From the NCBI GenBank assembly GCA_016218085.1, contig JACREY010000009.1, positions 1 through 62,611 of the forward strand: a DNA stretch of 62,611 nt. The letters are read 5' to 3'. Each line of letters starts with the position of its first letter. The stretch's first letter is position 1. Source of the DNA: Ignavibacteriota bacterium (GTDB taxonomy: Bacteria; Bacteroidota; Ignavibacteria; Tepidaquicellales; Tepidaquicellaceae). A model generated the notes under the pieces. It worked only from the letters and a program-made list of their open reading frames with translations, searched no databases and had not been told where the DNA came from. This document shows, piece by piece, positions 7,936-16,954 of this stretch. Position numbers and translations under genes: made by a program.

Positions 7936-9033
7936 ATGCAGACAAAAGAGATTATAGATTTATTCCAGCCAATATTAGTGCAAATAGCGACACCGCAGGG
8001 AACGGGCACGGGATTTTACCTGTCGGATTACAATGTAATAGTTACGAATAATCATGTGGTTCAGAACAATTCTGAGGTAGTCATCAGCGGCAAGTTGATA
8101 CCCGAATGCATGTCTCCGGTTTATTTCAACGATCCAAAGTACGACATTGCTTTTATCAGGGTTCCTCAGGATATTAACGTAATACCTGTCAAACTGGGAG
8201 TAAACAGGCAGGTCTCTGACGGAGAAAAAGTAATAGCAATCGGTCATCCTTACGGGCTGAAGTTTACGGCAACAGAAGGCATAGTATCCAAAGCAAAAAG
8301 GCTTCACAACGGATTGAATTACATTCAGATTGATGCAGCGATAAATCCTGGTAACAGCGGCGGGCCGCTTGTAAACGAATTCGGAGAAATTATCGGTATC
8401 AATACTTTCATAATAGCAGGAGGGAACAATCTTGGTTTTGCCCTTCCGGATGAATATCTTCTCGAATCGCTTAATGAATACAAAGAGCATTTTGGAAATG
8501 TTGCAGTAAGGTGCTCATCTTGCATGAATATCATAACACAGCAGAACATCGACGGAGAATATTGTCCATTTTGCGGAACTAAAGTTACTCTTCCGGTACT
8601 TAAAAAAGATGAGGAATACAAGCCGGCCGGTGTGAATGCGCTAATTGAAAATATTCTAACTGAGCTTGGGAAAGATGTAAAGCTGGCAAGGAGGGGGCAG
8701 AACAGCTGGGAAGTAAAGGAGAACAGCGCTGTAATCAGGATGAATTATAATGAAAACGGGTTCATTGTAAGTGACGCGTATATTTGCAGACTGCCGAAAA
8801 CCAATATCGGAAACGTTTACGAATTTCTATTAAAGGAAAACAACAATACGGAAGGCATACTTTTCTGTGTGCATAATCAGGACATAATTTTATCCTCTCT
8901 GATTTTCGACCAGTATCTGACTTTCGAAACGGGAAAAGTAATATACAGTAATCTGTTCAGTAAAGCCGATTATTATGATGACTTTTTAATACAGAATTTC
9001 GGATGCCTGCCGAGAGTAACGGAAGAGCAGTAA
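7936..9033 (+). CDS. Trypsin-like serine protease with zinc ribbon and YbjN-like domain
   Basis: A 365-residue protein. The N-terminal ~190 residues are an S1C (HtrA/DegP-type) protease with an intact triad: His40 in TNNHVV, Asp70 in YDIAF and Ser141 in GNSGGPL. There is no signal peptide and no PDZ domain, both of which usual HtrA proteins have, so it is predicted to be cytoplasmic. A zinc ribbon follows (Cys193/196 and Cys210/213), then a C-terminal region (~226-350) with a YbjN/CesT-like pattern, comparable to the domain in the gene just upstream. One base separates the two genes. Likely a regulated intracellular protease whose C-terminal domain or partner selects the substrate; this is inference. 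Confidence 0.85.
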   Translation: MQTKEIIDLFQPILVQIATPQGTGTGFYLSDYNVIVTNNHVVQNNSEVVISGKLIPECMSPVYFNDPKYDIAFIRVPQDINVIPVKLGVNRQVSDGEKVIAIGHPYGLKFTATEGIVSKAKRLHNGLNYIQIDAAINPGNSGGPLVNEFGEIIGINTFIIAGGNNLGFALPDEYLLESLNEYKEHFGNVAVRCSSCMNIITQQNIDGEYCPFCGTKVTLPVLKKDEEYKPAGVNALIENILTELGKDVKLARRGQNSWEVKENSAVIRMNYNENGFIVSDAYICRLPKTNIGNVYEFLLKENNNTEGILFCVHNQDIILSSLIFDQYLTFETGKVIYSNLFSKADYYDDFLIQNFGCLPRVTEEQ

Positions 9034-9063
9034 TACATCCGGCAAAATAAGTTTTTTTAAAAG

Positions 9064-9092
9064 TCCCCGCTTTATGCGGGGATTTTTATTTT
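9064..9092 (+). terminator. Rho-independent terminator
   Basis: Stem TCCCCGC/GCGGGGA with a 5-nt loop, followed by a long T-rich tract. It ends the protease operon. Confidence 0.85.
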
Positions 9093-9156
9093 TTTGCCGA
9101 ATGAAACAATGAGCTTTTTTTTTCGTATTTCAACTTAGAAAACAAAATCTAATAAT

Positions 9157-11607
9157 ATGAAAAAAATCACATTATCATTAATACTCCTCGCTTTAATTTT
9201 CGTATCATTTTCAAGTTCATATTCACAGGATAAAAAGGAGGGGACTGTATTAAAGGGGGTGGTAGTGGACAAAACATCCGGAACCGCAATGGAATCCGCT
9301 ACTATACAGGTTTTTAAATCCGAAGATTCAACCCTGTACAACGGAGCATCTACGGATAAGAGCGGCAGTTTTATAATTAACGGCATTCCTGAGGGATTGT
9401 ATACGGTTAAGGTAAGTTACATAGGATATTCCACAGCAGTGGCAAAAAATGTAAAGGCAGGAAAGGACAGGAAAGAAATTAATCTCGGTACTGTTCAGCT
9501 CGAGGTTAATTCGGAAATGACGCAGGAAATTAATGTCGTGGATGAAGCTCCCACTATGACATTCGAGAATGGCAAGAAAATATATGATGTAAAAAAGGAC
9601 CTTACTGCCCAGAATGGAAATGTACTGGACATGCTGAAAAACGTTCCTTCTGTTAACGTGGATAATGACGGCAATGTCAGTTTACGTGGAAGCGGTAATG
9701 TGAAGATTTTAATAGACGGAAAGCCTTCCGCACTGCTGAGCAACGGAACCCAGGTTTTGCAAAACATTCCCGCAAACATGATTGAAAAAGTAGAAATCAT
9801 AAATAATCCTTCCGCAAAGTATGAAGCAGAAGGAATATCAGGAATTATAAATCTTGTTATGAAGCAGGGTCAGAACAACAACGGATACAACGGAAATGTA
9901 AAGGTAAACGGCGGTACTGAAGACAAATATAATTTCGGAACCGGCGGCTCGGTGAGGAAGGGAAAGTTCAGTTTTAATGCGAATTACAGCTACTGGAATT
10001 ACTTCTTGCCCGGGCATTCAATAATAAACAGGTCGAATTTTTCCAGCATAGAGACAAGGACTGTAAGTCAGGACCTGAACTGGAAGTACAAAGGCATTTC
10101 TCATTACGGCTCATTCGGTCTGGATTATGATATCGACAAGCTAAACACACTTTCGCTCGTGGGAAATATATTTTATTACAAAAGAAGCATACTTGCTAAA
10201 AATTATCTGAATTTCTTCGATGCAAGCGGGAATAATACGGGGTTTTTCCGCAGCGATAATAATGACGGTAGGAACGGGAACAATCTGGATTTAACGCTTA
10301 CATATACAAAAAAATTCGAACAGAAGGAAAAAGAATTCTCTACATTCGTTAATTACTCGAGAAGAAGGGAAGACTCTCCGATTGAATATACAAATTTCGA
10401 TAACAGCAGCACGGCATATTTAACTAAAAAGGATTCATATTACACATTCAATTTTATTAACAGTCAGGCAGATTATATTCATCCTTTTAATGAAAATTCA
10501 AAGCTCGAAACCGGGTTAAAGTCCAATCTCAGACTTATAAAAGGTGAGCTAAGCTATATATACCTTGATAACAACACGAACCAATGGCTCCCAATAGCAG
10601 GAAAAGACAATGATGCGGATTATAAAGATGCAATATCTGCGGCATATCTCACTTACTCGAACAAATACAAGGATTTCAGTTATTCCGCAGGACTGAGAGG
10701 CGAGCATTCATATCTTGATTTTTCAATCCTTCTGGGTAAGGAAAAATACGACCAGAATTATTTTGATTTATTTCCGAGTTTAAGCATGACGCAGAAGCTG
10801 GGTAATGAAAACCAGTTCCAGCTTACATACAGCAGAAGAATAAACAGGCCAAACCTGTTTTTACTAAATCCTTTCACGGAGCAGTTCGACGAATTCACAA
10901 AGAGGTCGGGAAATCCTTATCTGAAACCCGAGTATATACATTCTACGGAACTCGGCTATACAAGGTACCTGCCGATAGGTTCGGTGACACTTTCGGGATA
11001 CTACAGGAATACTAACAATGTCATAAACTTTGTAAGCAATGTGGATACGAATGGAGTGACTTCATCGCGTCCCGAGAACAGAGGCAAGTCAAACACATTC
11101 GGACTGGAGTTAATCCTTCAAGGCGGATTTGCAAAATGGTGGACTTACAACGGAAGCCTGGATTATTTCTCAACGAACATATTCGATAACAGCTCGTCAT
11201 ACAGTTTTGACAAGACATATAATGCGTGGTCTGCAAGATTCTCCACCAATGCATCCATACCTGATTTATTCGATGTTCAGTTATTTTATTTTTATATGGG
11301 CAAGCAGGTGAATTCGCAGGGGGAAATAAGGCCGATGCAGATGATGAATATTGCGATACAAAAAGCATTTTTCGAGAAGAAGCTTGTTCTTGGATTCAGG
11401 GTAAACGATTTATTCAACCAGCAGAGGTTTTACCTGAACACATCAGGGTCGGATTTTTCACAGGTAATAAGCCAAAAAACAAATTCGAGAGCCGCGTTTT
11501 TTACTGTAACATTTAATTTCGGCGAACAGAGTAACACCACTTCCAAACGTACATCACAGAGGAAGCAAAGGGAAATCGAATCCGAAATCCAGCAGACAGG
11601 AAATTAA
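9157..11607 (+). CDS. TonB-dependent outer-membrane receptor
   Basis: An 816-residue outer-membrane protein. Signal peptide at 1-24. A carboxypeptidase-regulatory-like beta-sandwich covers ~30-115 (GVVVDKTSGTAMESATIQVF opening), then a plug domain (~130-240, containing VSLRGSGNVKILIDG) and a long beta-barrel of the outer-membrane protein beta-barrel type to the end. This order is that of SusC-like or siderophore receptor relatives, which take up large ligands with energy from TonB/ExbBD. There is no SusD partner next to it and no riboswitch visible in the 120 bases upstream, so the ligand is not indicated. The basic, glutamine-rich tail (~790-816) is not typical of a barrel end. It stands alone between two terminators. 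Confidence 0.9.
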   Translation: MKKITLSLILLALIFVSFSSSYSQDKKEGTVLKGVVVDKTSGTAMESATIQVFKSEDSTLYNGASTDKSGSFIINGIPEGLYTVKVSYIGYSTAVAKNVKAGKDRKEINLGTVQLEVNSEMTQEINVVDEAPTMTFENGKKIYDVKKDLTAQNGNVLDMLKNVPSVNVDNDGNVSLRGSGNVKILIDGKPSALLSNGTQVLQNIPANMIEKVEIINNPSAKYEAEGISGIINLVMKQGQNNNGYNGNVKVNGGTEDKYNFGTGGSVRKGKFSFNANYSYWNYFLPGHSIINRSNFSSIETRTVSQDLNWKYKGISHYGSFGLDYDIDKLNTLSLVGNIFYYKRSILAKNYLNFFDASGNNTGFFRSDNNDGRNGNNLDLTLTYTKKFEQKEKEFSTFVNYSRRREDSPIEYTNFDNSSTAYLTKKDSYYTFNFINSQADYIHPFNENSKLETGLKSNLRLIKGELSYIYLDNNTNQWLPIAGKDNDADYKDAISAAYLTYSNKYKDFSYSAGLRGEHSYLDFSILLGKEKYDQNYFDLFPSLSMTQKLGNENQFQLTYSRRINRPNLFLLNPFTEQFDEFTKRSGNPYLKPEYIHSTELGYTRYLPIGSVTLSGYYRNTNNVINFVSNVDTNGVTSSRPENRGKSNTFGLELILQGGFAKWWTYNGSLDYFSTNIFDNSSSYSFDKTYNAWSARFSTNASIPDLFDVQLFYFYMGKQVNSQGEIRPMQMMNIAIQKAFFEKKLVLGFRVNDLFNQQRFYLNTSGSDFSQVISQKTNSRAAFFTVTFNFGEQSNTTSKRTSQRKQREIESEIQQTGN

Positions 11608-11645
11608 TAAATAAACCAAAAATCTCCTTTTGGTTAGGAAGAAAA

Positions 11646-11677
11646 CCCCGGGTAAAGCTATCCGGGGTTTTTATTTT
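11646..11677 (+). terminator. Rho-independent terminator
   Basis: Stem CCCCGG/CCGGGG with a 10-nt loop and a T-rich tail, 35 bases after the TonB receptor gene. Confidence 0.85.
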
Positions 11678-11742
11678 ATTCGGGTTTTTATTGATAACAA
11701 TATTGTTATTTTTGCGTATATATATATTAATAAATTCAAAAA

Positions 11743-12849
11743 TTGGACGAATATAAAAAAAATTATACCGAAGAACCAAAACTCAGGAATACAATTAAAG
11801 AAGACTTAAAAACCGGCGGGCTTTTCAGAACGCTGAAAAGGGACTTCAAAGAGCTTAAGGAATTTTACATCAGCGAAGAAAAACACAGGCGGCTTAGCCG
11901 TATGAACCGCGTGAAATACGTTTTTGTTTTCTGGTGGTGGGTGCTAAAGAGCATGATTCTGAAGCTTACCCCATTGAGAAGGATTCTATTGATAATAGGG
12001 CTAATTTTTTTAATCCTCCCTGAAAATTATAATCTTCACAGCAAGGGTGTGAATGTTTCATTCGAAACAGGGTACCTGGGAGCGGCAATTATTGTTTTTG
12101 TCCTTATGCTGGAACTGAAGGATAAATTGCTTGCGCACGATGAGCTGGAAGCGGGCCGGAAAATTCAGAGTGCCCTTATGCCCGAAGAAAATCCTGCCTT
12201 CGAAGGGTGGTCTCTTATGCTTTTCACACGTTCGGCGAATGAGGTCAGCGGGGACCTTGTCGATTTCGTAAAAATTGAACCAAACCGTGCAGGAATATTA
12301 TTATCAGATGTTGCGGGAAAAGGTCTAAAAGCCGCCCTGCTTACTACAAAGCTACAGGCTACAGTCAGGGCTTTTGTTTCGGATTTCGGATTGTCAGAAC
12401 TTGTTTCCAAAGTGAACAATATTTTTTACAGAGACAGCCTTCGAAATATTTTTGCGTCGATGATTTTTTTTGAGATTGAAGAAAACACTTCGCAGATAAA
12501 ATATATTAACGCAGGACATCTTCCTCCTCTAATTGTAAGCGAAAACGGAATAAGTGAGCTTGAAAAAGGTGATATGGCGCTGGGATTAATGAACGGCTCT
12601 TCATATTCAGAAAAAGTTATTGAAATGAAAAACGGAGAATTTCTTTTTGCATATTCCGACGGGCTGACCGAAGCGCGTGATGAAAAGGGCTTTTTCTACG
12701 GAAGTGAAAGACTAATGTCGAAACTCAAGGATTTGAAAAAATATTCTGCAAGAGAGATTGGAAATTCGATTATTAATGATGTTGATAAATTTATAGGTGA
12801 CAATAACTTCAGCGATGACCTTTCGCTTCTGATTATCAAGAAAGTTTAA
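11743..12849 (+). CDS. RsbU/SpoIIE-type PP2C serine phosphatase, membrane-anchored
   Basis: A 368-residue protein. The only start that keeps the N-terminal region is TTG at 11743; no Shine-Dalgarno is visible. A basic N-terminal cytoplasmic part is followed by two hydrophobic segments (~78-94 and 110-125), then a short helical linker (ELEAGRKIQSALMP) characteristic of RsbU-like phosphatases, and a PP2C-type SpoIIE catalytic domain (~150-368). Metal-binding acidic motifs are present: SGDLVDF, SDVAGKG, YSDGLTEA and the final SDDLSL. Such enzymes dephosphorylate anti-sigma-factor antagonists to switch general stress programmes. No antagonist or anti-sigma gene lies next to it, so the partner is elsewhere. 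The gene's last 14 bases overlap the convergent CAT-like gene. Confidence 0.88.
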   Translation: MDEYKKNYTEEPKLRNTIKEDLKTGGLFRTLKRDFKELKEFYISEEKHRRLSRMNRVKYVFVFWWWVLKSMILKLTPLRRILLIIGLIFLILPENYNLHSKGVNVSFETGYLGAAIIVFVLMLELKDKLLAHDELEAGRKIQSALMPEENPAFEGWSLMLFTRSANEVSGDLVDFVKIEPNRAGILLSDVAGKGLKAALLTTKLQATVRAFVSDFGLSELVSKVNNIFYRDSLRNIFASMIFFEIEENTSQIKYINAGHLPPLIVSENGISELEKGDMALGLMNGSSYSEKVIEMKNGEFLFAYSDGLTEARDEKGFFYGSERLMSKLKDLKKYSAREIGNSIINDVDKFIGDNNFSDDLSLLIIKKV

Positions 12850-13483
12850 AAAAAGCAGAGGGGTTTTTCAGATTTTCTTCGAGTTTGAAATAAAATTTTG
12901 CAACGTGTACACCGTCCATAAGGCAGTGATTAACCTGAACGGAAAACGGCATAAGAATTTTACCTTCCCGCCTGAATTGTTTTCCCCATATAATTCTCGG
13001 AACCGAATCCGCTGGGTTTCCTGTCATTGGATTTGTGACACTTGTGAAAGAAATCCAGGGGAGCGCGGATATATAAATCAAGTCATCCCTGCTTTTCTGA
13101 CCCTCGCCGACTATAATATTTTTCTTTGCATTATTAACAGATGATATATATTCCCTTAGGAATTCGTAAAAAGGTTCCTTAAAAGTGACAATGCAGTTGC
13201 TGTATACATCGTTATCTGAAAGCACTGTAATGCCGGGATGCACAATGTCGATTACTTTTATTCTTTTACCTTTAATTCTGTACCGGAATTCTTCTACGTC
13301 ATTGCATGCTCTGGTAACTGCAAAAAGAATCAGGGCTGAAATTGAAATTTTGTTTTCTCTTGAAAATTTATAGACAGAGGAAATATCTACATTTGTGCAG
13401 ATATTGAAATGCGGATTCCTGAATTTCCTGAAAAATTCAAAGTGCCGGCTTCTCTTCCAGTTTTTGGGATCGAAATAATGCAT
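12836..13483 (-). CDS. Chloramphenicol acetyltransferase-like protein (CAT type A fold)
   Basis: A 215-residue protein close to the usual 213-220 residues of CatA. It shows the family's key features in order: an N-terminal FDPKNWKRSRHFEFF segment like that of CAT, the HP motif in IVHPGITV, LPWISFTS around the conserved serine, and the catalytic His186 in NHCLMDGVH with Asp190. CAT enzymes are trimers that transfer acetyl from acetyl-CoA to chloramphenicol; many chromosomal relatives have other or unknown acceptors. Whether this copy inactivates chloramphenicol cannot be told. Its ATG follows the T run of the preceding gene's terminator by only 4 bases, so expression probably depends on read-through of that hairpin or on a promoter inside it. 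Confidence 0.88.
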   Translation of the reverse strand: MHYFDPKNWKRSRHFEFFRKFRNPHFNICTNVDISSVYKFSRENKISISALILFAVTRACNDVEEFRYRIKGKRIKVIDIVHPGITVLSDNDVYSNCIVTFKEPFYEFLREYISSVNNAKKNIIVGEGQKSRDDLIYISALPWISFTSVTNPMTGNPADSVPRIIWGKQFRREGKILMPFSVQVNHCLMDGVHVAKFYFKLEENLKNPSAFFKLS

Positions 13484-13487
13484 TTGA

Positions 13488-13520
13488 AATAAAAAATCCC
13501 CCGCATTACGATACGGGGGA
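13488..13520 (-). terminator. Terminator between TPR gene and CAT-like gene (minus strand)
   Basis: On the minus strand, a perfect stem TCCCCCG/CGGGGGA is followed by TTTTTTATTT. It lies 14 bases after the TPR gene stop and 4 bases before the CAT-like start codon. It is a strong intrinsic terminator in an attenuator-like position. Confidence 0.85.
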
Positions 13521-13534
13521 TGAAAATATAAAAA

Positions 13535-14413
13535 TTATTTACAATACTGATAAAGAAGTGTGTCAGCTTCGGGCAGTCCCATATCCTTTGCTTTCCTAAT
13601 ATCGGCGCATCCTTCTTTTTGGTTTCCCATATTTATTTTGCAAAGGCCGATAAATGCATAACTGGTCGGCACTTCAGGTTTTAATTTAATGAGAATATTC
13701 ATATCTGCCATTGCACCTGCATAATCCTTTAGTCCGTATTTAGTATTTGCCCTGTAAAAAATTGCATTCAGGTTTTCAGGATTCAGTTCTATTGCTTTAT
13801 CAAAATCCGGCAGTGAATTCTGCATATCATTGAGCTGGAGTTTGCAGAGAGCGCGGTAGAGATATGCATCGGGAATATTCTGATTCAGAGTTATGACTTT
13901 ATCCAGGTCAGCAAGTGATTCGTTATAGGTTCCCATACCTGCGAGTATAACAGCTTTATTCATAAGTGCATCTGTATTGTTTGCGTCGAATTCAAGTGCT
14001 TTTTTGAATTCCGCAAGCGCAGATTCCATAGCTTTCGGGTCAGGCTGGGGGTTATTCATCTGGGCGCTGAATATATCATTTCCGGCTTTAACGTGTTTTT
14101 CTGCTTTTCCTTTTTTGTTGATAAACTTTACAGAATCTGAAGAATCTGCCCAGTAATATCCGAAAGCAAGAATTATTACAAGAATTGCGATTATGTAATA
14201 AATTTTATTTTTTCCTGATTTTTCCTTACCTGAATATTCTGTCCCGGTTTCGAGTTCTTTCAGGTCGAGTTTTGTAAATTCATTATCGTGGTTGCATTCG
14301 GGGCAGGTATATATCCCTTTGTCGATTTCATCGGCATCCAGAATAACAGCGCTTTTGCAGTTTGCGCAAACAGCTTCGTATTGCTTTTCGCTTTTTCTTG
14401 AATTGGAGTTCAT
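13535..14413 (-). CDS. Zinc-ribbon membrane protein with TPR repeats
   Basis: A 292-residue protein. A four-cysteine zinc ribbon opens it (Cys16/19 and Cys37/40), followed by one transmembrane segment (~69-87) and a chain of about five TPR helices pairs (~117-290, e.g. ALMNKAVILAGMGTYNESL and the NAIFYRANTKYGLKDY unit). The zinc ribbon should be cytoplasmic and the TPR part periplasmic or the reverse; TPRs bind partner proteins. It is probably co-transcribed with the C69 peptidase gene upstream (38-base gap), and ends at a strong terminator. No enzymatic function is suggested. Confidence 0.82.
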   Translation of the reverse strand: MNSNSRKSEKQYEAVCANCKSAVILDADEIDKGIYTCPECNHDNEFTKLDLKELETGTEYSGKEKSGKNKIYYIIAILVIILAFGYYWADSSDSVKFINKKGKAEKHVKAGNDIFSAQMNNPQPDPKAMESALAEFKKALEFDANNTDALMNKAVILAGMGTYNESLADLDKVITLNQNIPDAYLYRALCKLQLNDMQNSLPDFDKAIELNPENLNAIFYRANTKYGLKDYAGAMADMNILIKLKPEVPTSYAFIGLCKINMGNQKEGCADIRKAKDMGLPEADTLLYQYCK

Positions 14414-14451
14414 TATATGTTTTTAAATTAAATAAAAAATATCTGATTATT

Positions 14452-16080
14452 TTAATGCGAGCTTCCGCCCTTTACTTTTAGCTTGTCGCCTGTTTCTTTA
14501 ACAATAATTTTATAAAAATCCTTGCTGTAGCCCGGCTGATTAACTTTCGGGTTTTTCTGTCCCGGTACTTTGGATTTTATATTTCCGTCCATAAATTTTG
14601 TAAACAGGTATCCGTAAAGATTTTTCCAGGAGAGGAAGGTCTGTTTGCATTTTGACAATGAGTATTCAGTAATGAATTTCCTTGCTTCGTCCGGGTTCTG
14701 GTTATACAGAGTCACAGCCTGTTCATCAATGCTTTTCACTTCGTCCATAAAAGTCGATTCAAGTTCTTTTTGAATTGCCTGAATATCAGTAATCATTGCA
14801 TCATATCTTGTATATGCGAAATTCGAAACCTGGTTGAAAATCCAGAAAGCTGAAGAATCGCTGAAGTCCATCATATCGCCGTTTCCGACTGCGTAATACG
14901 GGGAAACTCCCAGACTGCCGCAATATACAGGAGCATAAACGGTACTGTAAGAATCGTCAACTCCGAACCATAATACTCCGCCAATCGGGTCAGGTAAATA
15001 TCCGCGTGACTGTGCCACGAATGAGAAGCCCGTCTGCTGAGTTGAGATTGCCCTTTCATTGAAGTAAGTATTTGAATCAACTTTCCAGGTCAAAGGTCTC
15101 CATCTGTAAGGGCACGCATATGGACCTGCACCGGCGTCTTTGGACATATCCATAGGTGTTCCCTGATAGTGGTCGCGCATAAGCTGCATTACGTCGTGCG
15201 ATGAAATCTTATTTTCGGGTTTTACCCACAGAGGCATTTTATTTTTCAAGTTTTTGCCCATTGCAAAATCAAGATATTTGTCCATTCCTTTTGAAATCCT
15301 GTTAAATCCCGACCAGACTCTGGCTTCGCAGAATCTCGCCGCAGAAAAGTCTATAGGAGCATAAGCATCGCAGAAAGAAAATTCCTCGTCCTTGCCATTG
15401 AAATATCCTTTTGACCTTGCAAAGCTGATTACATCTTTTGAATAAATCGTATTTTCGGGGTCATTAAGTGGAAAGGTATGAATTCTTGACTGGTTTGCGT
15501 GTCCCGATACATATCCGTCCGGAATTCTTCTTGCAACCCAAACTGCTCCCTTATTACCCACACCCTTTCCTATCATTTCCATTATCCAGCATTCATTCGG
15601 GTCGCTTATGGAGAAAGACTCTCCTTCGCTGTAGTATCCATATTCCTCTACGAGGTCAGTCATAATTTTAATCATTTCTCTTGCGGTCTTTGCTCTCTGC
15701 AGTCCGATATACATAAGTGAACCGTAATCAATCAGCGCAGTAGTATCGCGCAATTCCTCACGACCGCCGTAGGTAGTTTCACCGACTGCGACCTGGTGCT
15801 CGTTAATATTACCGATGACATAAAACGTATGCGGAACCTGTTTTATTTTGCCGATTAATTTCCCTGTATCCCATTCATAAACATCAACAAAAGTATTATC
15901 AGGGTAATCTGCCGCCGGCCAGAAATAAAGTTCGCCGTAAAGCGTATGAGAATCTGCCGTATAGCAAATCATACAGGAACCGTCAGTAGAAGCTCCTTTT
16001 GTTATAAGAAAATTCGTGCAGGCATCAGAGAAATTATAAATAGAAAAGAAGAATAAGAAAATTACGATGAATTTTTTCAT
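14452..16080 (-). CDS. Peptidase family C69 (dipeptidase A-like, Ntn hydrolase), exported
   Basis: A 542-residue exported protein. The signal peptide ends at ~Ala20, so Cys21 becomes the N-terminal residue. This Cys, in the CTNFLITKGAS context, is the catalytic nucleophile typical of family C69 (PepD-like). The remaining family motifs follow (e.g. ESFSISDPNECWIMEMIG and the PYACPYRWRPL segment). Family members cleave dipeptides or act as acylases in the periplasm. Autocatalytic exposure of Cys21 by signal peptidase fits the Ntn mechanism. It is probably transcribed with the TPR gene downstream. The sequence between its start and the next gene is AT-rich with no clear promoter. Confidence 0.9.
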   Translation of the reverse strand: MKKFIVIFLFFFSIYNFSDACTNFLITKGASTDGSCMICYTADSHTLYGELYFWPAADYPDNTFVDVYEWDTGKLIGKIKQVPHTFYVIGNINEHQVAVGETTYGGREELRDTTALIDYGSLMYIGLQRAKTAREMIKIMTDLVEEYGYYSEGESFSISDPNECWIMEMIGKGVGNKGAVWVARRIPDGYVSGHANQSRIHTFPLNDPENTIYSKDVISFARSKGYFNGKDEEFSFCDAYAPIDFSAARFCEARVWSGFNRISKGMDKYLDFAMGKNLKNKMPLWVKPENKISSHDVMQLMRDHYQGTPMDMSKDAGAGPYACPYRWRPLTWKVDSNTYFNERAISTQQTGFSFVAQSRGYLPDPIGGVLWFGVDDSYSTVYAPVYCGSLGVSPYYAVGNGDMMDFSDSSAFWIFNQVSNFAYTRYDAMITDIQAIQKELESTFMDEVKSIDEQAVTLYNQNPDEARKFITEYSLSKCKQTFLSWKNLYGYLFTKFMDGNIKSKVPGQKNPKVNQPGYSKDFYKIIVKETGDKLKVKGGSSH

Positions 16081-16239
16081 ATTTTCGGTAAAAATTTTAG
16101 AGAAAATTAAGCTATAAGATAAAGAAATTCATAGGCAAATTAAAGACGAAATTAAGTCTTAGAGTGGATTGAGTGTGTTGAGTCTTTAGAGTTAGAGTGG
16201 GAAAGCATAAGACCGAAAACAGTTATTTTTTATTGAAAA

Positions 16240-16845
16240 TCAATCTTCTAATATGAGTGTCGGACCTATTTTAAAGCTGAACATTCCGATCGCCTTAACA
16301 AAATTAAACATATTATTGTATTCCATCTGTGGAGAAATCCATAATATATCATAAAGCCTTATATCCATTCCACCTATAACTTTTAGATTAAAATATGAAT
16401 TTTTTCCATTGTAATATTTATCCTGTTGATTTGTAAAATACATACCTACACCGAGTCCAAGATTAGAGGAAAGATTTCTGCTTCTGAATCTTTTTGTGTA
16501 ATTAAATGAAAAATTCCATCCTGAAAAAGTACTTGAACTTATTCCCGGATAACGATTGTTGTTTTCATCTTTATTATACCAGTATTCAAAACTTATCCCA
16601 AGGTATGCTTCATCTGCAACAGTAGCGTTCACATCCGCTCCGAAAATCATTCCATCATTAAATCCGTTTTCAGAATCTTTTTGATATCTCGTGTGATAGC
16701 CGGTTTTCAACGAAATCAGTAAGTTATTATCTCCTCGCTGAATTTTAAGATTATTCTTTGAAGAAAAGGAATTTTGTAATAACTGTGGGAAAGCAATAGT
16801 TTGAAAAAATAAAAGGATAGTTACAACGATAAATGACTTTTTCAT
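16240..16845 (-). CDS. Small outer-membrane beta-barrel-like protein
   Basis: A 201-residue protein with a signal peptide (residues 1-20, cleavage near FPQ). The mature part shows alternating aromatic/hydrophobic strands (e.g. EAYLGISFEYWYNK, WNFSFNYTKRFRSR, LGLGVGMYFTNQ), the pattern of an 8-stranded outer-membrane barrel. It is monocistronic and followed by AT-rich sequence. No family-specific motif is recognised and the function is unknown. Confidence 0.7.
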   Translation of the reverse strand: MKKSFIVVTILLFFQTIAFPQLLQNSFSSKNNLKIQRGDNNLLISLKTGYHTRYQKDSENGFNDGMIFGADVNATVADEAYLGISFEYWYNKDENNNRYPGISSSTFSGWNFSFNYTKRFRSRNLSSNLGLGVGMYFTNQQDKYYNGKNSYFNLKVIGGMDIRLYDILWISPQMEYNNMFNFVKAIGMFSFKIGPTLILED

Positions 16846-16954
16846 AAATAATTTTATGAAATAAATTATCTATAATCCGCTATATTATCAAGCAAATAAT
16901 TTAAACTTAATGCAGTCAGTTTTAGCTGACTGAAAATTATGTTCAATCATCTTT

